DNA of 64,000 nt from Polaromonas sp. Lineage in GTDB: Bacteria; Pseudomonadota; Gammaproteobacteria; Burkholderiales; Burkholderiaceae_C. The stretch covers positions 124,001 through 188,000 of the forward strand of contig NZ_JACPOF010000020.1 in NCBI RefSeq assembly GCF_016185115.1. Reading direction: 5' to 3'. Below, in pieces: positions 43,855 to 54,700 of this stretch (within the stretch, counting starts at the first letter, position 1; each line of letters begins with the position of its first letter). A program made the translations under genes and the position numbers. The notes beneath the pieces are model-generated. The model had not been told where the DNA came from. It searched no databases and saw nothing but the letters and a program-made list of their open reading frames with translations.

Positions 43855-44008
43855 GAGGCCATGCTAGCGCAGCAGGGCGCAGGGCAGGAACACGGCAGGA
43901 GCAATGGCAGGATGAAGGGAGCGGCAGCTGGAGTGCGCGCATAACCTGTACACAGCACGCGAACGGGTCGACTCAATTTCAACAGTTTGTCGGAAAAGCT
44001 ATCAAATA

Positions 44009-44070
44009 AATAGCGGCCCACGCACGTATCCATTGGCTTGCAGCCGTTTTATAGGCTCAAAAACGGCGTT
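44009..44070 (+). repeat. Repeat family A, copy 2 (diverged)
   Basis: AATAGCGGCCCACGCACGTATC resembles the 27-base core of copies 1 and 3 with several substitutions. TTGGCTTGCAGCC follows, then GCCGTTTT (44043-44050) and AAAACGGC (44060-44067), a stem followed by GTTTTT. It has the same orientation as the other copies. Confidence 0.65.
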
Positions 44071-44115
44071 TTTCGCAGTTTTTCCGGCATCCAGCCCCCA
44101 AAAAAGGCTTCATGC

Positions 44116-44151
44116 CCGCCAAAATGTAAAGTCGACTTTACATTTTGGCGG
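44116..44151. repeat. Perfect 36-base palindrome
   Basis: The half-site CCGCCAAAATGTAAAGTC is followed immediately by its exact reverse complement, with no loop. The centre is GTCGAC. It lies just beyond the aspS stop. It lacks the loop and T-tract of a terminator and looks more like a protein-binding site or a remnant of a mobile element. Confidence 0.9.
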
Positions 44152-44160
44152 CACCGCCGT

Positions 44161-45978
44161 TCAGGCCGGCTGAGGATTGCGCAGGCGGATATGCAGCTCG
44201 CGCAACTGCTTTTCATCGACCGGGCCCGGCGCATGCGTCAATAGATCCTGTGCGCGCTGGGTTTTGGGGAAGGCGATCACGTCGCGAATGGACTCGGCGC
44301 CCGTCATCATCGTGACGATGCGGTCCAGCCCGAACGCGAGGCCTCCATGCGGGGGCGCGCCATACTGAAGCGCATCCAGCAGGAAGCCGAATTTCTGCTG
44401 CGCTTCTTCCGGGCCTATCTTCAGCGCGTTGAAAACCTTGCTCTGCACTTCCGCACGATGAATACGCACGGAACCGCCACCGAGTTCCCAGCCGTTGAGG
44501 ACCATGTCATAAGCCTTGGCGATGCATTTACCGGGATCGGTGTCCATCCAGTCTTCATGGCCGTCCTTGGGCGCCGTGAATGGATGATGCACGGCGCTCC
44601 AGCGCTGGTTTTCCTCGTCATGCTCGAACATCGGGAAGTCAACCACCCACAGGGGTTTCCATCCCGCTGTAAAGAGACCAGCCTTCTTGCCGAAAGCACT
44701 GTGACCGACCTTCAGGCGCAGGGCGCCTATGCTGTCGTTGACGATTTTTTCCTTGTCAGCGCCGAAGAAAATCAGGTCTCCATTGGCGGCGTTGGTACGC
44801 TTCAGTATCTCTGCAATCGCTGCGTCATGGATGTTCTTGACGATGGGGCTTTGCAGGCCTTCACGCCCCTTGCTCACGTCATTGACCTTGATCCAGGCCA
44901 GGCCCTTGGCACCATAAATTTTCACAAACTCGGTGTAACCGTCTATCTCGCCGCGGCTCATTTCCGAGCCACCTGGCACGCGCAGCGCCACAACACGCCC
45001 GCCCGTCGTGGTGGCCGGTGCGCTGAATACCTTGAAGTCCACGTCGCCCATGATGTCCGTCAACTCGGTGAACTCCAGGTTCACGCGAAGGTCGGGCTTG
45101 TCCGAGCCGTAGCGATGCATGGCTTCTGCATAGGCCATGACTGGAAATTCACCGAGGTCGGTATCCAGCACGTTCTTGAATATCTTGCTGATCATTCCCT
45201 GGAACATGTCGCGGATGTCCTGCTCCCCCATGAACGATGTTTCAATATCGATCTGCGTGAATTCCGGCTGACGGTCGGCACGCAGGTCTTCGTCACGAAA
45301 GCATTTCGTGATCTGGTAATAACGGTCAAAGCCGGACACCATCAGCAGTTGCTTGAACAACTGCGGGCTTTGCGGCAGGGCAAAAAACATGCCCTCGTTA
45401 ACGCGGCTGGGCACCAGGTAATCACGCGCACCTTCAGGGGTGCTCTTGGTCAACATGGGTGTTTCGATGTCAATAAAACCATTGGCATCCAGGAACTTGC
45501 GGGTCTCCATTGCAACGCGGTAACGCAGCATCAGGTTGTTCTGCATGTAGGGGCGACGCAGGTCGAGCACCCGGTGCGTGAGGCGGGTGGTCTCCGACAG
45601 GTTGTCGTCGTCCAGCTGGAACGGCGGGGTCACGCTGGGGTTGAGTACCGTCATCTCATGGCACAGCACCTCAATCTTGCCGCTATTCAGGCCGTCATTG
45701 GTGGTCCCTTCCGGCCGTGCACGCACGACACCCTTGACCTGGACGCAAAACTCGTTGCGCACGCTTTCTGCCGTCGAAAACATGTCGGCGCGATCAGGGT
45801 CGCAGACCACCTGGACATAACCTTCACGATCACGCAAATCCACAAAAATAACGCCACCGTGGTCGCGCCTGCGGTTAACCCAGCCGCACAGGCTGACGGT
45901 TTCACCCATCAGGGCTTCTGTCACCAGCCCACAGTAATGTGAGCGCATTTGTGATTTGACTTGGGACACCATGGACAT
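44161..45978 (-). CDS. aspS: Aspartyl-tRNA synthetase
   Basis: This class IIb synthetase has about 605 residues. An N-terminal OB-fold anticodon domain has [26 protein letters not shown]. Catalytic motif 2 is in [20 protein letters not shown] and motif 3 in [14 protein letters not shown], with the bacterial GAD insertion between them. The start is uncertain. ATGs at 45978, 45972 and 45948 are all in frame, and the last ([13 protein letters not shown]) is where conservation begins. Many Burkholderiales AspRS enzymes are non-discriminating (aspartylating tRNA-Asn as well); I cannot decide that here. It follows the DUF502 gene with a gap of about 70 bases. Confidence 0.95.
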   Translation of the reverse strand: MSMVSQVKSQMRSHYCGLVTEALMGETVSLCGWVNRRRDHGGVIFVDLRDREGYVQVVCDPDRADMFSTAESVRNEFCVQVKGVVRARPEGTTNDGLNSGKIEVLCHEMTVLNPSVTPPFQLDDDNLSETTRLTHRVLDLRRPYMQNNLMLRYRVAMETRKFLDANGFIDIETPMLTKSTPEGARDYLVPSRVNEGMFFALPQSPQLFKQLLMVSGFDRYYQITKCFRDEDLRADRQPEFTQIDIETSFMGEQDIRDMFQGMISKIFKNVLDTDLGEFPVMAYAEAMHRYGSDKPDLRVNLEFTELTDIMGDVDFKVFSAPATTTGGRVVALRVPGGSEMSRGEIDGYTEFVKIYGAKGLAWIKVNDVSKGREGLQSPIVKNIHDAAIAEILKRTNAANGDLIFFGADKEKIVNDSIGALRLKVGHSAFGKKAGLFTAGWKPLWVVDFPMFEHDEENQRWSAVHHPFTAPKDGHEDWMDTDPGKCIAKAYDMVLNGWELGGGSVRIHRAEVQSKVFNALKIGPEEAQQKFGFLLDALQYGAPPHGGLAFGLDRIVTMMTGAESIRDVIAFPKTQRAQDLLTHAPGPVDEKQLRELHIRLRNPQPA

Positions 45979-46048
45979 AGATAAATTCGCTTTTAAATTC
46001 GATTGCATTTGCGGACAGCGCAGTTGACACCCGTACCGCGCTTCAGGT

Positions 46049-46669
46049 TTATTTGGGTTTGTAATTGGCCGCGCTGCCGGGCACCACCACACCCATGGAA
46101 ATCACATACGTCAGCGCTTCGTCAACGCTCATCTTGAGTTCTATGCAGTCTTCGCGCCTGAGCATGACGAAGTAGCCACCAGTAGGATTCGGCGTGGTCG
46201 GGACATACACGCTGAGGTAATCACCGGGTAAATGGTTCACGACATCACCACCCGGGGTACCGGTCTGGAAACCAATGGTCCAGACGCCTTCACGGGGCCA
46301 TTGAATGAGCAGGGCTTTACGGAAGGCATTGCCATTCTCGGAAAACAGTGTGTCGGAAACCTGTTTGACACTCGAATAAATGGACCGCACGATGGGGATG
46401 CGATTAAGCAGAATATCCCACCAGCTGACCAGCTTCTTTCCCAGGAAGTTGCTTGCCAGCGCGCCTATCAGCAACACGATAAACAGCGCAAGCAAAACAC
46501 CAAAGCCGGGAATGTGAAACCCGATCAGTTTGTCCGGATGCCAGGAGCCCGGGAGAATCAGCAGCGTCTGATCCAGCGTTACCACGATCCAGTCGAGTAC
46601 CCAGACAGTAATGCCCAATGGCACCAGTACCAGCAGGCCCGCGAGCAGCCACTTGCGGATCGCAGACAT
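46049..46669 (-). CDS. DUF502 family membrane protein
   Basis: This 206-residue protein has two N-terminal transmembrane helices (about residues 7-30 and 55-80) and a soluble beta-rich C-terminal domain. It shows [42 protein letters not shown] and [21 protein letters not shown], all typical of DUF502. The function is unknown. It sits directly before aspS in many Betaproteobacteria. Its ATG overlaps the fmdB stop by one base. Confidence 0.9.
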   Translation of the reverse strand: MSAIRKWLLAGLLVLVPLGITVWVLDWIVVTLDQTLLILPGSWHPDKLIGFHIPGFGVLLALFIVLLIGALASNFLGKKLVSWWDILLNRIPIVRSIYSSVKQVSDTLFSENGNAFRKALLIQWPREGVWTIGFQTGTPGGDVVNHLPGDYLSVYVPTTPNPTGGYFVMLRREDCIELKMSVDEALTYVISMGVVVPGSAANYKPK

Positions 46670-47022
46670 CAGGCGCCATCCTTGCCGGAAGATGGTTTGC
46701 TGGGAGCGGGGGCCGGGGATGCAGCCGGCGCAGGTGCGGCGGCGCTCGCGGCAGGGGCGGGGGTCGACTCGCCGGATTTCGAAGACCCCGAAGATGCTGA
46801 CTCACCCTGGCCCGATGGTGCGGTCGCGCCGGTAGCCTGGCCTCCGCGAAAATCAGTGACGTACCAGCCTGAACCCTTGAGCTGGAACCCGGCCGCCGTT
46901 ACCTGCTTCTGGAAGGCAGACGCGCCGCAATTGGGACAGACGCTGAGGGGCGCATCCGACATTTTTTGCAAAACATCCTTTGCAAATCCGCAGGACTCGC
47001 ATTTGTAGGCGTAAATTGGCAT
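46669..47022 (-). CDS. FmdB-family zinc-ribbon protein
   Basis: This 117-residue protein has an N-terminal FmdB/CxxC_CxxC_SSSS zinc ribbon: PIYAYKCESCGFAKDVLQK then PLSVCPNCGASAFQKQVTAAGFQLKGSGWYVTDF. Two CxxC pairs would hold one zinc. The C-terminal ~60 residues are Ser/Ala/Pro-rich and disordered. Members are called regulatory proteins after FmdB of Methylophilus, but their role is not known. It starts at 47022 (MPIYAYKC) and overlaps the DUF502 gene by one base. Confidence 0.92.
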   Translation of the reverse strand: MPIYAYKCESCGFAKDVLQKMSDAPLSVCPNCGASAFQKQVTAAGFQLKGSGWYVTDFRGGQATGATAPSGQGESASSGSSKSGESTPAPAASAAAPAPAASPAPAPSKPSSGKDGA

Positions 47023-47152
47023 GGCTATAGGTATTTCGGGTGAGGCGGCGGGAGTTCGCACCCAAGGTGCAAAACCTTTAATTATAGGCGTTGCCCGCGG
47101 ATCACAATACCGTTACAGGCCCCGCAACCAAAGGCCCAAGAGTGGCCGTCAC

Positions 47153-48706
47153 CTAAAAAATATGCACCTTCATGACGACCTGCATGACGATCAGCCCCAG
47201 TAAAAATCCGGTCCCGCCATAAATGATGCCCTGCAGCAGCTTGTTGGTACGTTTCTGCTCGGCCAGAAGCTCCAGCAGTTCCCTGTGATGGGAGGCTGGT
47301 CTGTCTTTTAGATATTGCGACAAAAGTCTGGGCAGACCGGGCAATAGCTTGGCATAGGCAGGAGCTTCAGCTTTCAACTGGGCCAGCAGTTTTTCAGGAC
47401 CTACCTGCTCCAGCATCCACTTTTCGAGGAAAGGTTTGGCCGTGCTCCACAAGTCCAGGTCGGGATCAAGCTCCCGGCCCAAGCCCTCGATGTTGAGCAA
47501 GGTTTTTTGCAGCAGCACAAGTTGCGGCTGTATTTCGACGTGGAACCGGCGAGAGGTCTGGAACAGGCGCATCAATACGAGGCCGAGCGAGATTTCCCTG
47601 AGTGGCCGGTCAAAATAGGGCTCGCAACAGGCGCGAATTGCAGCTTCAAGCTCATCAACACGTGTGCTCGCGGGAACCCAGCCGGATTCAATATGCAGCT
47701 CAGCCACACGTTTGTAATCACGCTGGAAAAAGGCGCTGAAGTTCTGCGCGAGATATTCCTTGTCGATCTCTGTCAGCGTACCAACGATGCCGAAATCCAG
47801 GGAAATGTAGCGGCCGAAGGTCGCAGTCTCCAGGCTGACCTGGATGTTGCCGGGGTGCATGTCGGCATGAAAAAAACCGTCGCGAAACACCTGGGTGAAA
47901 AAGATGGTGACGCCGTCACGCGCCAGTTTTTTCATGTCGACGCCCGCATCGCGCAGGCGCTGGATCTGGCTGATGGGTACGCCCTTCATGCGCTGCATCA
48001 CCATCACATCGGGCATGCAGAAATCCCAGACCATCTCGGGGATCATGACCAGGTCAAGGTTCTGCATGTTGCGCCTTAACTGGGCCGCATTGGCAGCCTC
48101 GCGGAGCAGGTCCAGTTCATCATGCAGGTATTTGTCAAACTCGGCCACCACTTCGCGCGGTTTCAGGCGCTTGCCGTCGGCAGAGGCGCGCTCTACCCAG
48201 CCGGCCATCATGTGCATCAGCGCCAGGTCTTTTTCGATTGCAGGCTTCATGTTGGGGCGCAGGACCTTGACGGCCACTTCCCGCCCATCTGGCAAGGTCG
48301 CGAAATGCACCTGTGCAATCGAGGCGCTGGCTACCGGGACGGAATCAAAAGTCCCGAAGATCTGGGCCAGCGGCCTGCCAAAAGCTTTTTCAATAATCGC
48401 AATCGCAATGGCGGAATCGAAGGGGGGCACCCGGTCCTGCAGGCGGGCCAGCTCGTCGGCAATGTCGGTCGGCAGCAGGTCGCGCCGGGTTGACATGACC
48501 TGACCGAACTTGACAAAGATGGGCCCCAGACTTTCAAGCGCCTCCCGCAAGCGCATGCCCCTGGGCGCCCTGAGATTTCGGCCCACCGAAACAATGCGCG
48601 TCAGCAGCCGTATCCAGGGCTTCTCAAAGCTGGAGAGCACCAGTTCATCCAGGCCGAAGCGCAGCACGGTCCAGATGATGAAAATCCCGCGAAAAATCCG
48701 GCTCAT
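47153..48706 (-). CDS. ubiB: UbiB atypical kinase/ATPase of ubiquinone biosynthesis
   Basis: This 517-residue ABC1/ADCK-family protein helps ubiquinone synthesis, probably through extraction or delivery of intermediates in the Ubi complex. The KxGQ motif is in [16 protein letters not shown] (about residue 75). Ala/Lys strands follow in [12 protein letters not shown], then [11 protein letters not shown] and [10 protein letters not shown]. The C-terminus has a transmembrane segment ([19 protein letters not shown]). Its ATG overlaps the stop of ubiJ, so ubiJ-ubiB is one translational unit downstream of ubiE and the Tim44 gene. Confidence 0.96.
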   Translation of the reverse strand: MSRIFRGIFIIWTVLRFGLDELVLSSFEKPWIRLLTRIVSVGRNLRAPRGMRLREALESLGPIFVKFGQVMSTRRDLLPTDIADELARLQDRVPPFDSAIAIAIIEKAFGRPLAQIFGTFDSVPVASASIAQVHFATLPDGREVAVKVLRPNMKPAIEKDLALMHMMAGWVERASADGKRLKPREVVAEFDKYLHDELDLLREAANAAQLRRNMQNLDLVMIPEMVWDFCMPDVMVMQRMKGVPISQIQRLRDAGVDMKKLARDGVTIFFTQVFRDGFFHADMHPGNIQVSLETATFGRYISLDFGIVGTLTEIDKEYLAQNFSAFFQRDYKRVAELHIESGWVPASTRVDELEAAIRACCEPYFDRPLREISLGLVLMRLFQTSRRFHVEIQPQLVLLQKTLLNIEGLGRELDPDLDLWSTAKPFLEKWMLEQVGPEKLLAQLKAEAPAYAKLLPGLPRLLSQYLKDRPASHHRELLELLAEQKRTNKLLQGIIYGGTGFLLGLIVMQVVMKVHIF

Positions 48707-49278
48707 GCAGCAGCCTTGCCATCGCCCGCACCAGACGCGGCTGCAGGCACCACCGCAGTACCCGGTGCTCCGGGCCGCATCGCGATGAACTGCCTGAGGC
48801 CCGCAAGGATTTTTCGACCCGTATCGGCCAGGGCATGGGCAGGGATATCACCCACAACCCGGGACAAATCCTCCTCTGCGTCCCACCTGAGGTTCTCCGC
48901 CAGCCAGCCAAGTTCCGCTGCAAGCTGGACATCGCCCTCAATCTTGACGGGCGGCGGTTTACCTGCAAATACGGATTGGGCGACCACCAAGGGAGATTCG
49001 GCTGCTACAGAAACCGACAGATCGGGTTTGGCTGACGCCGGTGCCCGGTCAAATAAACCGGCAGGCGTGACCCGCAGATCCAGAGAAAAAACACCCCAGC
49101 GCACGTGAATGACATTGCCTTTTTTGCGCATTAGACGGTCTTGCGCCTCTTTTTCCTGCATCACCACATGGTTCAGGAATAGAACAAGCCGCTGCTGGCC
49201 CTCATCAACCATCCATGCAGGCGGCTGAAAACGGTTTGCAAGGGATTCCAGAAATGAAAAAGGGGACGATGTATTCAT
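48703..49278 (-). CDS. ubiJ: Ubiquinone accessory factor UbiJ (SCP2 domain)
   Basis: UbiJ is a lipid-binding scaffold of the cytoplasmic Ubi complex. The 191-residue protein begins [20 protein letters not shown] and carries an SCP2 sterol-carrier-like domain (~20-110). Its C-terminal part has [38 protein letters not shown], matching UbiJ of E. coli in pattern. An in-frame upstream ATG at 49497 would translate repeat family B and is not credible. It lies between the Tim44-domain gene and ubiB. Confidence 0.9.
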   Translation of the reverse strand: MNTSSPFSFLESLANRFQPPAWMVDEGQQRLVLFLNHVVMQEKEAQDRLMRKKGNVIHVRWGVFSLDLRVTPAGLFDRAPASAKPDLSVSVAAESPLVVAQSVFAGKPPPVKIEGDVQLAAELGWLAENLRWDAEEDLSRVVGDIPAHALADTGRKILAGLRQFIAMRPGAPGTAVVPAAASGAGDGKAAA

Positions 49279-49376
49279 ACGTCCCCGATTTTGACCGATA
49301 AACACGGAATCACCGACTGGCTTGGTCACGCATATGGGTTGCTCATCGCAGCGATGCCTGTGCAAGTCAAGCCATG

Positions 49377-49456
49377 GAACCGGCTTCGCCGGGCCATAGG
49401 CGGGCGGCCCCCTCGGGGGGCAGCGACCCACACGAAGTGGGGGAGCGTGGGGGCTA
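49377..49456 (+). repeat. Repeat family B, copy 2
   Basis: This copy runs from a CCGGCTTCGCCGG hairpin through a CCCCCTCGGGGGG palindrome to CACACGAAGTGGGGGAGCG and GTGGGGGC. It ends inside the stop codon of the Tim44-domain gene and fills the gap before ubiJ, so it may act as a 3'-end processing or termination structure. Confidence 0.75.
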
Positions 49457-50425
49457 CTGAAGTGCCTGCACGCCCGCCACCAGCCAGCCGCTGCCACCGT
49501 TACGCGGCTTGGTCATGTTCCAGACTTCGCGGAAAGGGCTTGCGCCTGCTGATACATCTTCCCGGATCATGCCGGAGAACTCGACGCTGGCCATATACAC
49601 ATCGTTGAGTTCTTCAATGCCAAGCAACTGCGCATTGAGCATGACCACGTCGGTCTTGTTCGTACCGCCACCGGTGTGCGACTCGCGGTCAGCCAGCTGA
49701 ACCTTGATCTGTTCCAGCATTTCGTCGGTCATCATGGAGCGCAGGCTGGTGATGTCGGAGCGGTCCCAGGCATCCTGCAAAGTCAGGAAGTTGGTTTTGC
49801 TGGCGTTGAGGAAGCCGTCGGCGTCAAAGCCTGCAGGTACACCCCAGTTTTGCGAACCCAGCAATGCAGAACCAATCATGGAACCAGAAGCATTTTTGCT
49901 GGCGTCAAAAGCCATGCTGTTGCGTTCCCACGGCCTCGCAGATGCGTCGTTGCCGACATTCTCGGGACTGTAGTTTTTGGGCGTTGTCGCCGTGCTGGCA
50001 TCACCGGCGCCCTGGAATGCATACGGCGTCTGTGCCTGCCCGCCGGACTGGCCTTTAAGCTTGCGCATCACAAAACCGATCACCACCATGACCACCAGCG
50101 CCAGCAGGGCGAACATGATGATCTGGCCAAATGCGCCACCCAGACCGAGTGATGAAGCAAGCCAGGCCAGGCCAAGACCCGCCGCCAGACCACCAAGCAT
50201 CGCACCCCAAGGGCGTTTCGGTGCTGCGGCAGGCGCGGCGGCAGCAGGTGCGGCGGGTTTGGCTGCTGATGTGGCACCGCCCGGAGTTGCTTCACGCTGC
50301 GTTACGTTGGACGACTGCTTGCCGATGGACTTGCCACCCCCAAGACGTTTGGCTTCTGCGTCTGCGCCCGCCAGGGTCAGCGTCAATGCCAGCATGGCAG
50401 AAAGAATGATGGACCAGATTTTCAT
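49454..50425 (-). CDS. Tim44-domain inner-membrane protein
   Basis: This 323-residue protein has a signal-like N-terminus (WSIILSAMLALTLTLAGADAEA) and an Ala/Pro-rich linker. A Gly-rich membrane region follows (~95-145, with MLGGLAAGLGLAWLASSLG and IIMFALLALVVMVVIGFVM). The C-terminal Tim44-like domain (~190-323) has FLTLQDAWDRSDITSLRSMMTDEML and VVMLNAQLLGIEE. The Tim44/MBA1 fold is a lipid- and protein-binding NTF2-like fold. The gene stands between ubiE and ubiJ, which suggests, but does not prove, a role in the ubiquinone system. I chose the ATG at 50425 (MKIWSIILS). Confidence 0.88.
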   Translation of the reverse strand: MKIWSIILSAMLALTLTLAGADAEAKRLGGGKSIGKQSSNVTQREATPGGATSAAKPAAPAAAAPAAAPKRPWGAMLGGLAAGLGLAWLASSLGLGGAFGQIIMFALLALVVMVVIGFVMRKLKGQSGGQAQTPYAFQGAGDASTATTPKNYSPENVGNDASARPWERNSMAFDASKNASGSMIGSALLGSQNWGVPAGFDADGFLNASKTNFLTLQDAWDRSDITSLRSMMTDEMLEQIKVQLADRESHTGGGTNKTDVVMLNAQLLGIEELNDVYMASVEFSGMIREDVSAGASPFREVWNMTKPRNGGSGWLVAGVQALQ

Positions 50426-50480
50426 GAAAAGTCTCCTTGGGGCAATTTGTCTCGTTTGGTTATTCTTGAACTGTTGGCTG

Positions 50481-51212
50481 TTAACACTTGATTCCAACAT
50501 GCAATGCCACGATGCCGCCTGACATGTTGTGATAGTCCACATGGCCGAAACCACCTTTAAGCATCATGGCCTTTAACTCGTCCTGGTCAGGATGCATGCG
50601 TATGGACTCGGCCAGGTACCGGTAGCTTGAGTCGTCATTGGCCACCAGCTTGCCGATTTTTGGCAGCACCTTGAATGAGTACCAGTCGTAAATTTTCGTC
50701 AGCGGTTTGGCGACTTTCGAAAACTCGAGCACCAGCAGCTTGCCACCCGGCTTGAGTACGCGGTTCATTTCAAGCAGGGCGGCATCCTTGTGCGTCATGT
50801 TGCGCAGGCCGAAAGCCACCGTCACCAGATCAAAATGGGCATCCGGGAAAGGCAGGTGCTCGGCATCGCAAACCAGCGTCGGCACGCTGATGCCGGCATC
50901 CAGCAGGCGGTTGCGGCCTTCGCGCAGCATGGCTTCGTTGATGTCAGTGTGCACCACCTTGCCGTTGACACCGACCTTGGGCGCAAAGGCCATGGCGAGG
51001 TCACCGGTGCCGCCTGCGATGTCAAGCACGTACTGACCGTCCTTCACGTTGGCCACCAGTACCGTGTATGCCTTCCATGCGCGGTGCAGGCCCATGGACA
51101 TCAGGTCGTTCATCACGTCATATTTCGGCGCGACGGAGTCAAACACGCTGCGAACGCGGCCGGCTTTTTCCTGCTCGTCTACCGACTGAAAACCAAAGTG
51201 GGTACTGGACAT
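50481..51212 (-). CDS. ubiE: Ubiquinone/menaquinone C-methyltransferase
   Basis: UbiE is an SAM-dependent enzyme that C-methylates 2-methoxy-6-polyprenyl-1,4-benzoquinol. The 243-residue protein shows [27 protein letters not shown] motif I in [30 protein letters not shown] and [13 protein letters not shown], then the C-terminal [19 protein letters not shown]. It begins a ubiE-Tim44-ubiJ-ubiB cluster and follows the DUF971 gene after 134 bases. Confidence 0.97.
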   Translation of the reverse strand: MSSTHFGFQSVDEQEKAGRVRSVFDSVAPKYDVMNDLMSMGLHRAWKAYTVLVANVKDGQYVLDIAGGTGDLAMAFAPKVGVNGKVVHTDINEAMLREGRNRLLDAGISVPTLVCDAEHLPFPDAHFDLVTVAFGLRNMTHKDAALLEMNRVLKPGGKLLVLEFSKVAKPLTKIYDWYSFKVLPKIGKLVANDDSSYRYLAESIRMHPDQDELKAMMLKGGFGHVDYHNMSGGIVALHVGIKC

Positions 51213-51346
51213 ACCTCAATGCTAGAGGTCAAAGCCGCCAATCACGGCGACAACCCTTTGGTGGTTCGGGGCATTCACGGCTTTTATGCTTGAAAAACAA
51301 CAGTGGCCAAGGCCGCCACCCAAGCGGATAAAGCTCCCGCCTGACC

Positions 51347-51760
51347 TCAGTGATTGCCGCAGGCGTGCCCGTTATCGGCAACCATGGGGGCGTCGCGGCT
51401 AATGCCGGCGGCAACCAGCCTTGCCTCATAGTCGGCCCACAATTTCTCCTGCCCGGAACCGAGCTCGTAGAGATAGTCCCAGGTGAATATGCCGCTTTCG
51501 TGACCATCGGAAAACAGCGGTTTCACACCGTAATTGCCGACCGGCTCCATCCCCGAGATATCCACGTCGCGCTTGCCCGTCTGCAAGATCTCCTGACCAG
51601 GCCCATGGCCCTGCACCTCTGCGGACGGCGAATACACGCGCATCAGCTCAAACGGAATCCTGAATTCAGCACCATCCGAAAATGCGATCTCCAGCACGTG
51701 CGACTGACCATGCACCGTCAATGCGGTGGGCGTTGGGGAGTCCTTGCTCAGGCCAGCCAT
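51347..51760 (-). CDS. DUF971 (gamma-butyrobetaine hydroxylase-like N-terminal) protein
   Basis: This small soluble protein of 137 residues matches DUF971. It shows FSDGAEFRIPFELMRVYSPSAEVQGHG, VGNYGVKPLFSDGHESGIFTWDYLYELG and a His-rich tail. The domain also occurs fused to Mrp-type ATPases in plant HCF101, linking it with Fe-S assembly. Here its start overlaps the stop of a large [4Fe-4S] flavoprotein by one base. It could therefore supply or check clusters for that enzyme; this is inference. Confidence 0.88.
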   Translation of the reverse strand: MAGLSKDSPTPTALTVHGQSHVLEIAFSDGAEFRIPFELMRVYSPSAEVQGHGPGQEILQTGKRDVDISGMEPVGNYGVKPLFSDGHESGIFTWDYLYELGSGQEKLWADYEARLVAAGISRDAPMVADNGHACGNH

Positions 51761-54700
51761 CAGACCAGCACCCGTTCAATACCGCCATGATTGGCAGCCT
51801 CAACATAGGCCGGCAGCCATTCGGTGCCCAGAATCTGGTTGGCCATCTCCACCACGATGTAGTCGGCTTCCAGCAGGCCATTGTTCAAATCGTTGCCGTA
51901 GCGTGACAGGCCCTGCAGGCAACTTGGGCAGCTCGTCAGGATCTTGACGTTCTCCTTGCTGTCAACCACACCCATGGCGCGCAACTGGTCTTCACCCTTG
52001 CGCAGCTCTTCTTCCTTGCGAAAGCGGATCTGCGTAGAGATATCGGGCCGGGTAACGCCCAGCGTACCGGATTCACCGCAGCAACGGTCGTTCTTGAGCA
52101 CGTTGTCGCCCAGGAGCGCCTTGACCGTTTTCATCGGCTCCTGCAGCTTCATGGGGCTGTGGCAGGGGTCATGGTACAGGTAACCAGCGCCGGGCATGTC
52201 GGTGCGCAGGGTGATGCCTTTTTCAAGCAGGTACTCGTGGATATCGATGATGCGACAGCCCGGGAATATCTTGTCGAACTCATAGCCCTGCAACTGGTCA
52301 TAACAGGTGCCGCAGCTCACCACCACCGTCTTGATGTCGAGGTAATTCAGCGTGTTGGCCACACGGTGAAACAGCACCCGGTTGTCGGTGATGATCTTCT
52401 CAGCCTTGTCGAACTGGCCGCTGCCGCGCTGGGGGTAACCACAGCACAAATAACCTGGCGGCAGCACGGTTTGCACACCGGCATGCCAGAGCATGGCCTG
52501 CGTCGCAAGGCCGACCTGACTGAACAGACGTTCCGAGCCACAACCCGGGAAATAAAACACCGCTTCGGTTTCCGGTGTCGTGCTTTTCGGGTTGCGGATG
52601 ATGGGGACGTAATCCTTGTCTTCAATGTCCAGCAGCGCACGCGCCGTCTTCTTGGGCAGGCCACCGGGCATCTTCTTGTTGATGAAGTGGATGACCTGCT
52701 CTTTCACCGGCGCACGGCCTACGGTAGCTGGTGGCCGCGCCGTCTGCTTGCGCGCCAGGCGGCGCAACAAATCGTTGGCCAGGCGCTGCGCCTTGAAGCC
52801 GACATCGACCATCGCGCTGCGCATGAACTTGATGGTTTGCGGGCTGGTCGCGTTGAGGAAGAACATCGCCGCCGTGTTGCCCGGCCTGAAAGACTTCTGC
52901 CCCATCTTGCGCAGCAGGTTGCGCATGTTCATGGACACTTCGCCGAAGTCAATGTCGACCGGGCAAGGCGTCAGGCATTTGTGGCAGACCGTGCAGTGGT
53001 CGGCGACATCTTCAAACTCTTCCCAGTGCTTGATGCTGACGCCGCGCCGTGTCTGCTCTTCATACAAAAAGGCCTCGACCAGTAACGAGGTTGCAAGAAT
53101 CTTGTTGCGCGGGCTGTACAGCAGGTTGGCACGCGGCACATGTGTGGCGCAGACCGGCTTGCACTTGCCGCAGCGCAGGCAGTCCTTGACGCTGCCGGCA
53201 ATCGCGCCAATATCGCTCTGCTGCATGATGAGCGATTCATGCCCCATCAGGCCAAAGCTCGGCGTGTAGGCATTGGTCAGATCAGACAACAGGTCTTTCA
53301 GCGGTCCGTTGGGCTCGGCGGCCAATTTCTGCGTGGCAGCGAAAACACCGTTGCGCAGCAGCTTGCCCTTGTTGAAGCGCCCTTCAGGGTCAACCTTGGC
53401 CTTGTAGTCGGCAAAAGGCTGAAGCTCCTGGTCGCTCAGAAACTCCATCTTGGTGATGCCGATGCCGTGCTCGCCCGAAATCACGCCATCGAGTGAACGC
53501 GCCAGCGTCATGATGCGGGTAACCGCCTCATGCGCCGTCTGCAGCATGTCGTAGTCATCGCTGTTGACAGGCAGATTGGTGTGAACGTTACCGTCACCGG
53601 CATGCATGTGCAGTGCAGCCCAGACGCGGCCCTTGAGCACACGTTTGTGGATGGCGGTGCACTCGTCAAGAATCGGCAGAAAAGCGCCGCCCGTGAAGAT
53701 GGCCTGCAGCGGTGCGCGCAACTGGGTCTTCCAGCTTGCACGCAGCGTGTGGTCCTGAAGGTCCTTGAACAGCGGCTCGACATCGCGCAGCCAGCCAGCC
53801 CACAAATCGCGCACCTCGACAATCAGCGCCAGCGCCTGGCCCACGCGGTCTTCGAGCAACTCGGCCGACGGGATTTCGTTCGCGTCATCCGACTTGCCCA
53901 GGGGCAGGTTGCCGGTGCGAAAGAACATCTCCAGCTCGTCACACAGCCTGATCTTGTTGCGCAGGCTCAGTTCGATGTTGATGCGCTCGATGCCGTCGCT
54001 GTATTCAGCCATGCGCGGCAAGGGGATGACCACGTCCTCATTGATCTTGAAGGCGTTGGTGTGGCGCGAGATCGCCGCAGTGCGCTTGCGGTCCAGCCAG
54101 AATTTCTTGCGCGCATCGGGGCTGATGGCGATAAAGCCTTCGCCTGCGCGCGAGTTGGCGATACGCACCACTTCGGAGGTGGCACGCGCCACCGCATCAG
54201 CGTCATCACCGGCAATGTCGCCAAACAGCACCATCTTCGGCAGGCCACCGCGCTTGGACTTGGTCGCGTACCCGACGGCGCGCAGGTAACGGTCGTCAAG
54301 ATGCTCCAGCCCGGCCAGCAGCACCGGCGAACCCAATGCCTGGGTCCGCTTTTGCTCGGCGAACATGAAGTCCTTGATCTCGACGATGCTGGGCACAGCG
54401 TCCTTGGCATTGCCGAAAAACTCCAGGCAAACCGTGCGCGTGTGCACGGGCATGCGATGCACGATCCAGCGCGCGCTGGTGATCAGGCCATCGCAGCCTT
54501 CTTTCTGGATGCCCGGCAGGCCGCTGAGGAATTTATCGGTGACATCCTTGCCCAGGCCTTCCTTGCGGAAGCTTTGGCCGGGAATGTCCAGCCGCTCGGT
54601 GCGCACTGGCGTCTTGCCATCGGCCTCAAAATACTTGAGCTCAAAGCTGGCCATCGCGGCGTCGTGAATCTTGCCCAGGTTGTGGTCAATGCGCGTGACT

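Larger units (their letters stand above)
43855..44160. other. Gene-free gap between aspS and nudB with repeat and long palindrome
   Basis: This 306-base gap has no coding sequence I support. It contains a diverged copy of repeat family A (44009-44070) with a GCCGTTTT/AAAACGGC hairpin, and a perfect 36-base palindrome that ends nine bases before the aspS stop codon. It is arranged like the gap at 23.4 kb: repeat first, palindrome about 100 bases later. Confidence 0.75.

Noticed and set aside
43244..43942. 232-codon minus-strand frame overlapping nudB
   Set aside because: It is a shifted frame over nudB and the end of the gap, Arg/Ala-rich and domainless. The Nudix frame is the real one.
44043..44075. 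Rho-independent terminator in the aspS-nudB gap
   Set aside because: The GCCGTTTT/AAAACGGC stem followed by GTTTTT would work only on the plus strand, but both flanking genes are on the minus strand. It is better explained as part of repeat family A.
44347..45942. 531-codon plus-strand frame antisense to aspS
   Set aside because: aspS is certain on the other strand; the antisense product has no domain and reflects codon bias. Similar antisense frames at 1436-2416 and 53530-54738 were rejected for the same reason.
49279..49497. N-terminal extension of UbiJ from an upstream ATG
   Set aside because: The added residues translate repeat family B and G+C-rich spacer; UbiJ-like sequence starts at 49278.
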